The position numbers and the translations under genes are program-made. The notes under the pieces are model-generated. The model did not search any database and was not told where the DNA came from. It saw only the letters and a list, made by a program, of their open reading frames with translations. From the NCBI RefSeq assembly GCF_003602235.1, contig NZ_QZVS01000089.1, positions 62,001 through 126,000 on the forward strand: a DNA stretch of 64,000 nt. Reading direction: 5' to 3'. Position 1 is the stretch's first letter. Each line of letters opens with the position of its first letter. This DNA is from Cryobacterium melibiosiphilum. Its GTDB lineage: Bacteria > Actinomycetota > Actinomycetes > Actinomycetales > Microbacteriaceae. This document shows positions 15,778-24,446 of this stretch, one piece after another.

Positions 15778-17277
15778 TCAGCCAACGTGTCCAGGCCGGC
15801 CATACTGTTCCAGCAGGCGCAGCCACACCTCGCTGAGCGTCGGATAGCTCGGCACCGCGTGCCACAGCCGGTTGATCGGCACCTCGGCGACCACCGCGAT
15901 CGTCGCCGAGTGCAGCAGCTCGGCGACGTCCTGGCCGACGAAGGTCACGCCGATCAGCACCTCCCGGTCGAGGTCGACGATGGCACGGGCACGGCCCACG
16001 TAACCGTCGGCCAAAACGGAGGCGCCGCCGAGGTTGCTCAGGTCGTAGTCCAGTATTTTCACCTGGTACCCCGCCTTGACAGCCCCGGCCGCGGTGAGGC
16101 CGATGGATGCGACCTCCGGATCGGTGAAGGTCACCTGCGGTACCGCGCTGTGGTCGGCCGTCGCAACGTGTGCGCCCCAGGGGCTGTCGTCTACCGGGGT
16201 GCCGGCGGCACGGGCCACGATCACGTCGCCTACGGCGCGCGCCTGGTATTTGCCCTGGTGGGTGAGCAGGGCCCGGTGGTTGACGTCACCGACGGCATAG
16301 AGCCATCCGCTGCCGTCTGTCGCAGTGCCGAGCGCGGCGACGGATGCGGGCGACTCGCCGACCACCCGCAGGGTGTCGTCGACGGTGAGCCAGTCTCCGT
16401 CGGCCAGCCCGACGACGGCCAGCCCGAGGTCCTGGGTCTGGGGAACCCGGCCGGTCGCCACGAGCACCTCGCTCGCCGTGACCGTGCCGCCGCTCGCGAG
16501 GGTCAGCTCCACGTCACCGGTGTCGGTGCGCCGGGCGGCGGTGGGGGAGTCGCCCAGCAGCAGGGTCGCGCCGCCCTCACGCAGGGCCGTGGCGACCAGC
16601 TCACCGGCGAAGGGTTCGCTGCCGCCGAGCAGCCCACTGCGGGCGATGAGGGTGACCTGCGCGCCGAGCGATGTGTAGGCGGTGGCCATTTCAGCGGCGA
16701 CGACTCCGCCGCCGATGATCGCGAGACTCGCCGGCACGGTCTGCACCGAGGTCGCCTCCCGGCTGGTCCACGGCTGCACGTCGACGAGGCCGGGGACGTC
16801 GGGCAGCAGCGCAGCCGACCCGGTGCTCAGCACGACGGCATGGGTGGCCGTGAGGATGCGGGTGCTGCCGTCGGAACCGGTCACGGTGACCTCCCGGGTG
16901 CCGGTCAGTCGACCGTGGCCGCGTACGAGGGCGATGCCGGCCGATTCGAGCCACTTCTCCTGACCGGAGTCGGAGTAGTGGCTGGTCACAGCATCCCGGC
17001 TGCGCAGGGTGGCGAGCACGCCCAGGCTGCCGGTGACGGCCTCGGCCGATCCCGGGACACGCCGCGCGGCGGCCAGTGCAGCGCCGCTGCGCAGCAGCGC
17101 TTTCGAGGGCATGCACGCCCAGTAGGAGCATTCGCCGCCGACCAGGGCGCTCTCGACGATGACGGTGCGCAGGCCGCCCTGGGCGGTGCGGTCGGCCGCG
17201 TTCTCCCCGACAGCACCGCCGCCGAGCACGATGACGTCGTAGGTGTCGGCGGAGAGTGCGGGGGTGTGAGTCGTCAT
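15778..17277 (-). CDS. FAD-dependent pyridine nucleotide-disulfide oxidoreductase
   Basis: A 499-residue class I flavin disulfide reductase. The FAD-binding GGGAVGENAADR is followed by the redox-active GGECSYWACMPSK, with the CxxxxC pair near residues 50-55. A second dinucleotide motif, IIGGGVVAAEMA, binds NAD(P)H, and a C-terminal dimerisation domain ends the protein. Related enzymes are lipoamide dehydrogenase, mercuric reductase and soluble transhydrogenase. The WA spacing in the active site fits the actinobacterial Lpd/MerA-like group rather than classical E3. No E1/E2 genes are near. The substrate is undetermined. Confidence 0.88.
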   Translation of the reverse strand: MTTHTPALSADTYDVIVLGGGAVGENAADRTAQGGLRTVIVESALVGGECSYWACMPSKALLRSGAALAAARRVPGSAEAVTGSLGVLATLRSRDAVTSHYSDSGQEKWLESAGIALVRGHGRLTGTREVTVTGSDGSTRILTATHAVVLSTGSAALLPDVPGLVDVQPWTSREATSVQTVPASLAIIGGGVVAAEMATAYTSLGAQVTLIARSGLLGGSEPFAGELVATALREGGATLLLGDSPTAARRTDTGDVELTLASGGTVTASEVLVATGRVPQTQDLGLAVVGLADGDWLTVDDTLRVVGESPASVAALGTATDGSGWLYAVGDVNHRALLTHQGKYQARAVGDVIVARAAGTPVDDSPWGAHVATADHSAVPQVTFTDPEVASIGLTAAGAVKAGYQVKILDYDLSNLGGASVLADGYVGRARAIVDLDREVLIGVTFVGQDVAELLHSATIAVVAEVPINRLWHAVPSYPTLSEVWLRLLEQYGRPGHVG

Positions 17278-17382
17278 TGAATCTCCAGCCGGGTTGGGGG
17301 CGCAGCAAGCGGGTGGGGGCTTACCGAGGTTCGAGCAGCCTATCCCGAGCCGCCGACAGGAGCCAGACCGGGCTGAAGTGCC

Positions 17383-18201
17383 CTACTTGCCGATGAAGCT
17401 GGCCGGAGTGCGGGTGACAAACGCCTCCATGCCGATGCGGGCATCCGTGGTGCCGGCGAGCCGGGCGAGTTCGGGCTGCAGGCGTGCCTCGGCGGCCGCG
17501 TCCCCCTCGCGCACCGCGGTGCGGGCGTTCGCGAGCGTCGCCTGCACGGCGAGGGGTGCCTGCCCGGCGATGCGTTCGGCGAGGTCGAGAGCACGGCCGA
17601 GCTGGGTGCCGTCGGGCACGATCTGCTGCACGAGGCCGAGTCGGTAGGCTTCGGCGGCATCGAAACGATCCCCGGTGAGCATGTAGCGCATGGCGTTGCC
17701 CCAGCCGACGGCGCGGGGAAAGCGGATGGTGGCGCCGCCGAAGGGCAGGATGCCGCGGGCGACCTCAATCTGCCCGAAGGTCGTCGATGCCGCGGCGACG
17801 ACCACATCGCTGGCCAGCATGAGCTCGATGCCGAGCGTGAGACAGATGCCCTGCACGGCGATCACGACCGGTTTGGACAGCCCGCGACCATCGACCTGCC
17901 AAGGGTTGAGTCCGCCGTCGGGAACCATGTCGAGCCCATTCGGGCCGAGCCGGGGGCCCACGTCGGCGAGGTCGAGCCCGCCGGTGAAATGATCCCCGAT
18001 CGCGTGCACGAGGCCCACGCGCAGGTCGGGGTCGCGCTCCAGCTCGCCATAGGCGAGGGCGAGCTGCTGCAGCATCGCGAAGTCGGCGGCATTGCGCTTG
18101 TCGGGCCGGTTCAGTCCGATCAGGAAGACGTGGCCGCGGCGTTCGGTGATCACGCGGGGGGCGTCATCCGCTTGCGGGGCAGGGGTCGAGGGAATGGCCA
18201 T
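17383..18201 (-). CDS. Enoyl-CoA hydratase/isomerase family protein
   Basis: A 272-residue crotonase-fold protein. It has the acyl-CoA-binding segment NRPDKRNAADFAML, an oxyanion-hole strand FTGGLDLADVGP and GICLTLGIELMLASD. The usual catalytic Glu of hydratases is not obvious at GILPFGGATIRFPRAVG, so isomerase or other crotonase chemistry is possible. Its ATG shares one base with the stop of the upstream arginase-like gene (TGATG), implying translational coupling. Confidence 0.87.
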   Translation of the reverse strand: MAIPSTPAPQADDAPRVITERRGHVFLIGLNRPDKRNAADFAMLQQLALAYGELERDPDLRVGLVHAIGDHFTGGLDLADVGPRLGPNGLDMVPDGGLNPWQVDGRGLSKPVVIAVQGICLTLGIELMLASDVVVAAASTTFGQIEVARGILPFGGATIRFPRAVGWGNAMRYMLTGDRFDAAEAYRLGLVQQIVPDGTQLGRALDLAERIAGQAPLAVQATLANARTAVREGDAAAEARLQPELARLAGTTDARIGMEAFVTRTPASFIGK

Positions 18202-19049
18202 CAGCGCGTCAGCGCCCCGATGATGCGCAGGATACTCGACATATCGTCGTTGCCCGCATCGATCGTGGCCGGGGCGAACCCGGCGATGGTCGCGCCGGCG
18301 AGGGTGAATTCGCCGCGCACGGCGGTGATCAGCCGGGTAAGGGCGTCGACCTCCAGGCCGAAGGGAACCAGGTCGGCCAGTCCGGTGAGCACCGCCGGGT
18401 CGAGAACGTCGAGGCCGACGTGCAGGTAGACCCGAGTCGCCCCGATCGTGCGCAGGGCCGCGAGCAGGGCCTCGGGGGTGTCGAGTTCAGTGGTCGACAG
18501 CGTCGGCACGTGGTGCTCAGCGATGAGGTCTGCTTCGGCGTCGTCCATATCGCGGGCACCGGCCAACACGATGCGGTCGAGCGGCACGCTGCTGGCCGGG
18601 TCGAGCAGCAGCTCGGGGCGGCCTTCCCCACTGATGGCCCGCAGGACCATGCCGCCGAAACCGCCCGACGGGGAGGACTCTGCGGTGTGCAGCCGCGGAC
18701 GGGCGTCGAACCAGACCAGGGCCAGATCATTCGGATGCTGTCGGGAGGCGTATTCGACGGCGGCCAACGACACGCCACAGTCACCTCCGATCGTGAGGGC
18801 CCAGTCGCCGGTGCCGCGCGCACCGACCCCGCGCAGCACGGTGGCCTGCCGCTCACGCACGAGCAGGATCGTGGAGAGTCGGTGGATACCGGTTTCGATC
18901 GCGTCGCCGGCCTCGACCGGAACGTCGACAATCTCGGTGGCCGAGGAGGGCAGGTCGCCGCGAATCATCTCCGCCCCGTCGACCAGGCGCATCGCGCGCG
19001 GAGAAACCGAACCCTGCCACTGAGGCACAACAACGAAGGTGGGAGCCAT
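18201..19049 (-). CDS. Arginase/agmatinase-fold protein with degenerate metal site
   Basis: A 282-residue protein clearly on the ureohydrolase fold, with GGDC, LVWFDARPRLHTAESSPSGG and LHVGLDVLDP at the three metal-ligand motifs. In active members these read GGDH, DAHxD and SxDxDxxDP. Here the GGDH His is Cys, the DAHxD His and second Asp are both Arg, and the first Asp of SxDxD is Gly. Only about two of the six usual ligands remain. The rest of the fold (TAESSPSGGFGG) is intact. It may be a non-catalytic or repurposed member. It is coupled to the crotonase-fold gene downstream. Confidence 0.85.
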   Translation of the reverse strand: MAPTFVVVPQWQGSVSPRAMRLVDGAEMIRGDLPSSATEIVDVPVEAGDAIETGIHRLSTILLVRERQATVLRGVGARGTGDWALTIGGDCGVSLAAVEYASRQHPNDLALVWFDARPRLHTAESSPSGGFGGMVLRAISGEGRPELLLDPASSVPLDRIVLAGARDMDDAEADLIAEHHVPTLSTTELDTPEALLAALRTIGATRVYLHVGLDVLDPAVLTGLADLVPFGLEVDALTRLITAVRGEFTLAGATIAGFAPATIDAGNDDMSSILRIIGALTR

Positions 19050-19091
19050 ACTTCAGTATGCTCCCCACCCGGGCAAAAGTGCCGGTCTGCG

Positions 19092-19101
19092 CAAAATTTT
19101 G
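19092..19101. promoter_or_regulatory. AT-rich palindrome upstream of the arginase-like gene
   Basis: CAAAATTTTG is a perfect 10-bp palindrome, exceptional in this GC-rich background. It is about 43 bases upstream of the minus-strand start at 19049, where a promoter or operator would lie. No regulator can be named. Confidence 0.4.
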
Positions 19102-19148
19102 ACGCTTTCTCCGGCAATTCGTTGCGTTTGTGGCGCTCGGGTTGTGCG

Positions 19149-19844
19149 TTACTCCATATCGCGATAACGGATGGCGGTCGACACCGCTTCCCGCAGCTCG
19201 AACGCGTCCATGCGCGGGCCGTAACCGGGGGTGTCACGCTGGATGCGCCAGCCTTCGGCGAGCGGCCCGAGGTCGACGACGTCGAAGCCGAGGTCGTCGA
19301 TCAAGCGGCAGACGGTTGCCCGCGCGGATGCCTCGTTGCCGGCCACGGCCAGGGCGCGCCGGTTGTCGGAACCGGCGGGAAGGGCATCCGTCGTCAGCGC
19401 CGCGGCGTAGATGTGGTTGAACGCCTTCACCACGTGGGCGTTGGGCAGGAACACCTGCAGGCGCTCGGACACCGTCGTCGTCTCGTCGTCGAGCTCGGGG
19501 ATGTGACCGTCACGCTGCGGGTAGTAGTTGTCGGTGTCGATCACGACCTTGCCGGCCAGTTCCTCCGCGGGAAGGGTCTGCACGGCCGACAGCGGCGTGG
19601 TGACAACGACGAGGTCACCGGCGATCGCGGCGTCGTGCACTGTGCCCGCGCGGGCGAGGGGTCCGAGTTCGGCGACGAGCTCGATCAGGGTATCGGGGCC
19701 GCGGGAATTGCTGATGACGACGGGGTAGCCGTGGGCAACGAGCAGGCGGGCCAGCTGGCCGCCGATGTGACCGGCACCGATGATTCCCACGGTCGTCGTT
19801 CCTGGGGCGGGATGCGCGGAGGTCTGCGGGGCGGAACTGGGCAT
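19149..19844 (-). CDS. NADPH-dependent F420 reductase-like / coenzyme F420-type NADP oxidoreductase
   Basis: About 231 residues. A Rossmann motif GIIGAGHIGGQLARLL is followed by VVISNSRGPD, in the NADP-phosphate-binding position, and by DTDNYYPQRDGHIPELD and VKAFNHIYAAAL, typical of the F420-dependent NADP reductase family (FNO-like). It may use F420H2 or only NADPH. ATG 19844 has GAGG in front; an upstream in-frame ATG at 19892 lacks support. It lies 93 bases from pspA on the same strand. Confidence 0.82.
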   Translation of the reverse strand: MPSSAPQTSAHPAPGTTTVGIIGAGHIGGQLARLLVAHGYPVVISNSRGPDTLIELVAELGPLARAGTVHDAAIAGDLVVVTTPLSAVQTLPAEELAGKVVIDTDNYYPQRDGHIPELDDETTTVSERLQVFLPNAHVVKAFNHIYAAALTTDALPAGSDNRRALAVAGNEASARATVCRLIDDLGFDVVDLGPLAEGWRIQRDTPGYGPRMDAFELREAVSTAIRYRDME

Positions 19845-19937
19845 GGAATCCTCAACTTCGGTGTCGGAAAACGAAAAACAGCGGGCGGCCACGGAACACC
19901 GGGCGGGCCGACGTTCCGTGGCTGGGAATCAGCCGGG

Positions 19938-20675
19938 TTAGCGGTCGATGGCGGGAGCGCTGGTCGACCCGGCCTTGAGCGCGGCCAGGCGGGCATCGAC
20001 CTCGCTGAGCTCGCCGAGGTCTTCGAGGCTCTCGAACTGGGCGTCAAGGCTCGACGCGGCGAGCTCGCTGGCGCCGCGCACACGGGCTTCTTCACGCCGG
20101 ATCTTGTCTTCGAAACGGCTGACCTCGCTCGTGGGGTCCATCATGTCGATGCTCTTCACGGCATCCATGACCTGGGACTGGGCGGCCGCGGTCTTCGAGC
20201 GGGCAATGAGCTCGTCGCGCTTGCTGGCGAGCTGGCCGAGCTTCTCTTTCATCGCGTTGAGGCCGCTCTTGAGCTGCTCGACGACGGCCGTCTGGGCCAC
20301 GATCTGCGGCTCGGCCGCGCGGGCCTCGTTTTCGGAGGACATCTGGCGGCCGAGGGCGACCTTGGCGAGGTTGTCGAATTTGTCGGCGTCGGCCGTGTTG
20401 CCGGCTCCGCGCAGTTCGTCGGCCTTGCGGCTCGCGGCCAGGGCCTTTCCGCCCCAGGATGCCGCCGCGGCGACGTCTTCACGGTGGTCGTCCTCGAGCA
20501 GACGCAGGTTGCCGATGGTCTCCGCGATGGCGCTTTCGGCGTCGTGGATGCTCGTGGTGAAGTCCCGCACCATCTGGTCGAGCATGAGCTTGGGGTCTTC
20601 AGCCGAGTCGAGGATGGCGTTGATGTTCGCCTTCGCGAGCTGCGAGATGCGACCGAAGATGGACTGTTTCGACAT
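19938..20675 (-). CDS. pspA: PspA/IM30 family phage-shock protein
   Basis: A 245-residue, almost entirely helical coiled-coil protein. It starts MSKQSIFGRISQLAKANINAIL, the amphipathic membrane-binding helix, and has EDPKLMLDQMVRDF, diagnostic of PspA/Vipp1/LiaH. It binds stressed membrane from the cytosolic side and forms large assemblies. ATG 20675 has an AAAGGA SD. It follows the TPM-domain gene on the same strand (85 bases), which suggests a joint envelope-stress function. Confidence 0.93.
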   Translation of the reverse strand: MSKQSIFGRISQLAKANINAILDSAEDPKLMLDQMVRDFTTSIHDAESAIAETIGNLRLLEDDHREDVAAAASWGGKALAASRKADELRGAGNTADADKFDNLAKVALGRQMSSENEARAAEPQIVAQTAVVEQLKSGLNAMKEKLGQLASKRDELIARSKTAAAQSQVMDAVKSIDMMDPTSEVSRFEDKIRREEARVRGASELAASSLDAQFESLEDLGELSEVDARLAALKAGSTSAPAIDR

Positions 20676-20760
20676 GTGGGGTCCTTTCGAGACTGTTCGG
20701 GTGGTAGGAGTGAAGTTGTGTGCAGGGAGGGGAGAGGAGGGGCGGGTTATTCGGTGCCGG

Positions 20761-22980
20761 TTAGAAGCGGCCGCCGCCGCCGCGCCGGGATCGGGTTCCG
20801 CCGCCGCCGAAGCTGCCGGGGCTGCCGAAGCCGCCGCCGCCGCCACGACGGCCGCCGCCTCCGCCACCGAACATGCCGCCGCCTCCGCCGAACATACCGC
20901 CGCCTCGGTTACCGCCTCCGCCGAGCAGCGAGCCGATCAGCAGGCCGCCGAGCACCGCGCCCATCGAGCCCGACCCGCCCTGCTGGCCGCCGTACTGCTG
21001 GCCGCCCTGGCCGCCGAACTGGCCACCGGGCCCGCCCTGGGAGAACGTATTCACGTCGGACTGGGCCAGGGCGAGCGACTCTGCCGCGAGGGCATGGGCG
21101 CGTTGGGCGTAGGCGAGCGCCTTCGGTGCGTCGGAGGGGGCGGTGGCTTCGGCGAGTGAGAGGTGTCGGCTCGCCTCGGCCAGGCGGGTGCGGGCGGTCG
21201 CGCCGACGCCGCCGCGCCGGGCGGTGATGAAATCGTGTGCGGCCGAGATCTGGCTGCGCGCCACGAGCAGGGTCTGGGCGAGGGCGGACTGCGCCCGCTG
21301 CGCGAGGGCCGCGGCGTCGCGCACGTCCTGCAGGGCGTCATCCATCTGGCTGTTCGCGGTTTCGAGGCGGGTGGCGAGGTCGATCGGATCCGTGCGACCG
21401 GCCTCGCCCAGGGCGGCGGTCACCCGGTTCACCGCCTGCTCGCTCGCGGCGATCGCACCGGGCAGGGCGGCGGATGCCGCGCCCGGGCCGCCGGTCGGCA
21501 GCCCGCGGGCGGTCACGAGGTCGGATTCGAGGTCACGCAGCGCCGGAATGACTGTCGCAGCGGCCGCCGCGAGCTCGGCGGCGCGCCGGTCGATGGCGCC
21601 CAGCAGCAGGGCGGCCTGGTCGACCGCTTCTTCGGCGGCGCGGATGCCGATGGCCGCCGCTCCGGGGTTGATTCCGGTCGGTGCGTCGGCGCCGGCCGTA
21701 TCGGCGGCCTCTGTCGGAGCGGGGGCGGGCACCGGGTCGATCCCGAGTTCCACCCGGGCATCGGCAAGTTCGGCGGCGGCGAAGCTCATCCGGTCGCGGG
21801 CCTGCTCGATGTTGTCGGCGACCGGAGCCAGGGCGCTCGCACTGTACTGCTGGCCGAGCTTCGTGAGGGTGTTCGCGGCCGCGTCGACGCGGCCGGTGAG
21901 CGCCGCCAGTTCTGCGGCGACGGATGCCGCGGCCTCGGGCGCGCGCGCCTCCAGCTGGCGTAGCTCGTCGAAGTCCTCGGCTTCGGCGTCGAGTCCCGCG
22001 TTGGCTCGCGCGCACAGGTCGATGATCTCGGAGTACCAGGCCCGGCGCTGTTCGTCGGAGTCGGGTTCGACGTCGTCGAGTTTCTGCTGCAGGGTGAAGG
22101 CACGCAGCAGCTGGGACTCGGCGTCGTCGAGGGCCGCGCGGAATGCGACGGTGGCCTCGGTTCCGTAGGAGGCGACCGCGAAGCCGAGTTCTTCCTCGCT
22201 GGTCTTCACGGCGTCGTCGGTGTGCACGAGGGCGCTGCCGGCCTGCTGTTTGAGCTGGTCCAGCGGGATCAGCGCAACCGGCGGCGGTCCGGCGACACGG
22301 CCGCGCGCGCCGGCGCCAGGGCCGGCCTGGCTGCGGCGGCGTAGCAGCACGATCGTGAGCACGACCAGCGCGGCCAGCCCCAGGGCGATGACCCAGAACG
22401 CACCGGAGCCCGAACTTGCGGTCGACGTGCCCGAGCCGGAATCGTTCGGCGCAGAACCCGAACCCGAGCCGGAGGTGTCGCCGTTCATGCTCGCCGCGAT
22501 GCCCTCGGCCGCTCCGATGGCGGCGCCGGCCCAGTCGTCTTCCCGCAGGTACGGCTCGATCGCGGACGATTCCAGGTCGGCGAGCTGGGCATCCGTCAGG
22601 GCGAAGCTGGATTCCACCGACACCTCGTATTGCCGGTCTTCGGTCGCAACCGCGAGCAGGATGTCATTGGTACCGAGCCCATTGTCGATCGCGGTCTGGT
22701 CAGACCACCGGGTCTGGCCGGAAACGCCGGTGAAGCTGTCGACAAAGACGACGTAGAGGTCGACCCGGGTGTCGTTGTAGAGGGTGTCGAGGGCGGCCGT
22801 GACCTCGGACTCGCGCTCGCCGAGGGCGCCGACCTCGTCGACGATATTGCTGGACCCGAAACGCACCGGTTCAGCGGCCTGGGCCGGCGTGGGCAGCAGC
22901 AGTGTCGGCACTGCCAGGGTCAGCGTCACTGTGAGGGCGGCCAGCATGAGGCCTGCACCGATCGATAACCGTGCCCGCAT
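20761..22980 (-). CDS. TPM-domain membrane protein with Gly-rich C-terminal tail
   Basis: 739 residues. A signal peptide (to about residue 35, ending AQAAEP) is followed by a TPM/DUF477 domain, including GSSNIVDEVGALGERESEVTAALDTLY and NDILLAVATEDRQYEVSVE. A Ser/Gly linker, one TM helix (FWVIALGLAALVVLTIVLL) and a long coiled-coil cytosolic region follow. The tail is Gly-rich (repeated GGGGMFGGGG-like runs) and ends RSRRGGGGRF. TPM proteins are implicated in membrane-protein repair and phosphatase activity. ATG 22980 has a GGAGAAAG SD. pspA follows directly. Confidence 0.88.
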   Translation of the reverse strand: MRARLSIGAGLMLAALTVTLTLAVPTLLLPTPAQAAEPVRFGSSNIVDEVGALGERESEVTAALDTLYNDTRVDLYVVFVDSFTGVSGQTRWSDQTAIDNGLGTNDILLAVATEDRQYEVSVESSFALTDAQLADLESSAIEPYLREDDWAGAAIGAAEGIAASMNGDTSGSGSGSAPNDSGSGTSTASSGSGAFWVIALGLAALVVLTIVLLRRRSQAGPGAGARGRVAGPPPVALIPLDQLKQQAGSALVHTDDAVKTSEEELGFAVASYGTEATVAFRAALDDAESQLLRAFTLQQKLDDVEPDSDEQRRAWYSEIIDLCARANAGLDAEAEDFDELRQLEARAPEAAASVAAELAALTGRVDAAANTLTKLGQQYSASALAPVADNIEQARDRMSFAAAELADARVELGIDPVPAPAPTEAADTAGADAPTGINPGAAAIGIRAAEEAVDQAALLLGAIDRRAAELAAAAATVIPALRDLESDLVTARGLPTGGPGAASAALPGAIAASEQAVNRVTAALGEAGRTDPIDLATRLETANSQMDDALQDVRDAAALAQRAQSALAQTLLVARSQISAAHDFITARRGGVGATARTRLAEASRHLSLAEATAPSDAPKALAYAQRAHALAAESLALAQSDVNTFSQGGPGGQFGGQGGQQYGGQQGGSGSMGAVLGGLLIGSLLGGGGNRGGGMFGGGGGMFGGGGGGRRGGGGGFGSPGSFGGGGTRSRRGGGGRF

Positions 22981-23073
22981 TGGTCTGCTTTCTCCCCGAT
23001 GAAACCGTGTGTGTCCTGGTAGTTCGTGACGCTTCTTCGCTGATGCAGGACACCCCTGGTCGAGCATAGAGCG

Positions 23074-23114
23074 CTCGTCTGAACGAGTCTAGGAAGTCCC
23101 GCTGAACAGGGACT
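23074..23114. promoter_or_regulatory. Two small inverted repeats in the TPM/amidotransferase divergent gap
   Basis: CTCGT/ACGAG (23074-23087) and AGTCCC/GGGACT (23095-23114) lie in the 260-bp gap between divergent genes at 22980 and 23241. They are candidate operators. Nothing else stands out in the gap. Confidence 0.35.
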
Positions 23115-23240
23115 GTGCCGAGGTTGCGCCGAGGAGCCTCCGGGCAGCACCGCAAGATGACCGCCTGTTACGGGCGAAAGTCGCGCCCGTGGCATCCGCT
23201 GTCCAGACTGTAGGAACACCTCAAACCGGATGGAGTTGAC

Positions 23241-24074
23241 ATGACCACACTCACAGGAGCACGTGACATGGCGGCGTCCGCCGGTACCGCTTCCTCGGAC
23301 AGCGCCGGGCAGCCCCGCCTGGCCGTCATCGAGGTCACCGGGCACCGACCCGACCGGCCCGAGTATCACGCCAAGGTGCAGGTGCTGAATGCCCGCGTCG
23401 CCAGCGACGCCGCGTCCGCCGGCTGGCAGGTCACGCGCATCGCCGCCGCCGACGTCACCCCGGCCGCACTGCTGGCCGCGACGACGGATGCCGACGCCAT
23501 CGTGATCGTCGGAGGCGAAGACATCACGCCCCGCTTCTACGGCGGCAGCACCGGCTACGAAGCCGAAACCCACCACTTCGCCATCGCCGACGAGGGCCAG
23601 ATCGCCCTCGTGCGCCGGGCCGCCCGACTCGGAACACCGCTGCTCGGCATCTGCCGCGGCCTGCAGATCATCAACGTCGCCCTCGGTGGCAGTATCGACC
23701 AGCACATCGACGACGGCATCCACCGCAATGTCGGCGTGCCGATCGACGAGATCCTGTCGACCCACGATGTGACGCTCGGCGTCGGGAGCGGCCTCGTCGC
23801 AAGCCTCGGCGGCACCCAGATCGTCGTGCAGAGCGCTCACCATCAGAGTGTGGCCCGGCTCGGTGCCGGCCTCGTCGCTGCCGCGTTCGCCCCCGACGGT
23901 CTGGTCGAGGCTGTGGAACACGTGACCGCGCCGATCACCGGTGTGCAGTGGCATCCCGAAGCTCCGGATGCCCCGGCACAGCAGCTTCCGCTGCTGCTCG
24001 CCGCGCTGCGTGCCGGCGTCACGGCCGGCGTCACGGCCGGCGCCGTGGGCACCGTGGAGCTCGTCGCCGCTTAG
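23241..24074 (+). CDS. Class I glutamine amidotransferase (gamma-glutamyl-GABA hydrolase-like)
   Basis: A 277-residue PuuD-like hydrolase. It has the nucleophile elbow GICRGLQIINVALGG with catalytic Cys, IVIVGGEDITPRFYGG at the substrate side, and the His-Glu pair in GVQWHPEA. PuuD-type enzymes cleave gamma-glutamyl amides. The C terminus carries a short repeat, GVTAGVTAGAV. No polyamine genes surround it, so the substrate is open. The start at 23241 is followed by an alternative ATG at 23268. Confidence 0.88.
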   Translation: MTTLTGARDMAASAGTASSDSAGQPRLAVIEVTGHRPDRPEYHAKVQVLNARVASDAASAGWQVTRIAAADVTPAALLAATTDADAIVIVGGEDITPRFYGGSTGYEAETHHFAIADEGQIALVRRAARLGTPLLGICRGLQIINVALGGSIDQHIDDGIHRNVGVPIDEILSTHDVTLGVGSGLVASLGGTQIVVQSAHHQSVARLGAGLVAAAFAPDGLVEAVEHVTAPITGVQWHPEAPDAPAQQLPLLLAALRAGVTAGVTAGAVGTVELVAA

Positions 24075-24120
24075 GCGCCACCGGGCACCCTTGTCGTAGC
24101 CTGCCGCCGCCCAGGGCGCA

Positions 24121-24146
24121 GCGACGGATGTCGCAGCATCCGTCGC
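24121..24146. terminator. Perfect 10-bp hairpin after the amidotransferase gene
   Basis: GCGACGGATG (24121-24130) and CATCCGTCGC (24137-24146) are exact reverse complements around a 6-base loop, 46 bases after the stop. No U-run follows on either strand, so it may be a transcript-end stabiliser rather than a classical terminator. Confidence 0.5.
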
Positions 24147-24190
24147 CGAAAATGGCCCGCTTGCCAGCCGCGCAGACCTCACACGATGCC

Positions 24191-24374
24191 GTGCGCGTGC
24201 CGTGCGCGTGCCGTGACGGGTCTGATCCGGCTGCGCTCGATAAGTGCACCTCGTCAGGCTCGTGCGCCCGAAAACTGCTCGTGCGCCCGAAAACTGCTCG
24301 TGCGCCTGGCCTGCCACGCGCCCGAGCAGTTTTCGGGCGCAGCGACGCGGCGGAGTGCACTTTTCGGGCGCAGC
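24191..24374. repeat. Second repeat family in the convergent gap (GCGCCCGAAAACTGCTC family)
   Basis: The 372-bp gap 24075-24446 has no gene. GTGCGCGTGCC is repeated in tandem (24191-24201, 24202-24212). GTGCGCCCGAAAACTGCTC occurs twice in exact tandem (24262-24280, 24281-24299). Its core is inverted at 24324-24340, making a perfect 17-bp stem with the second copy. A related arm, GTGCACTTTTCGGGCGCAGC (24355-24374), pairs with sequence at 24244 onward. It is unrelated in sequence to the 4.7-kb array. Confidence 0.85.
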
Positions 24375-24446
24375 AAGGGCTAGCGGACACAATTCCGCCT
24401 GTTCGTGGTGCAGACCAGCCGACCCGACGCGCTCAGCCGACCCCGT

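Noticed and set aside
18420..21227. A 935-codon plus-strand ORF over pspA and neighbours
   Set aside because: Antisense to four real minus-strand genes and without recognisable domains.
23301..24074. GMP synthase or carbamoyl-phosphate synthase glutaminase subunit
   Set aside because: The PuuD-like core and absence of partner subunit genes favour a stand-alone gamma-glutamyl hydrolase.
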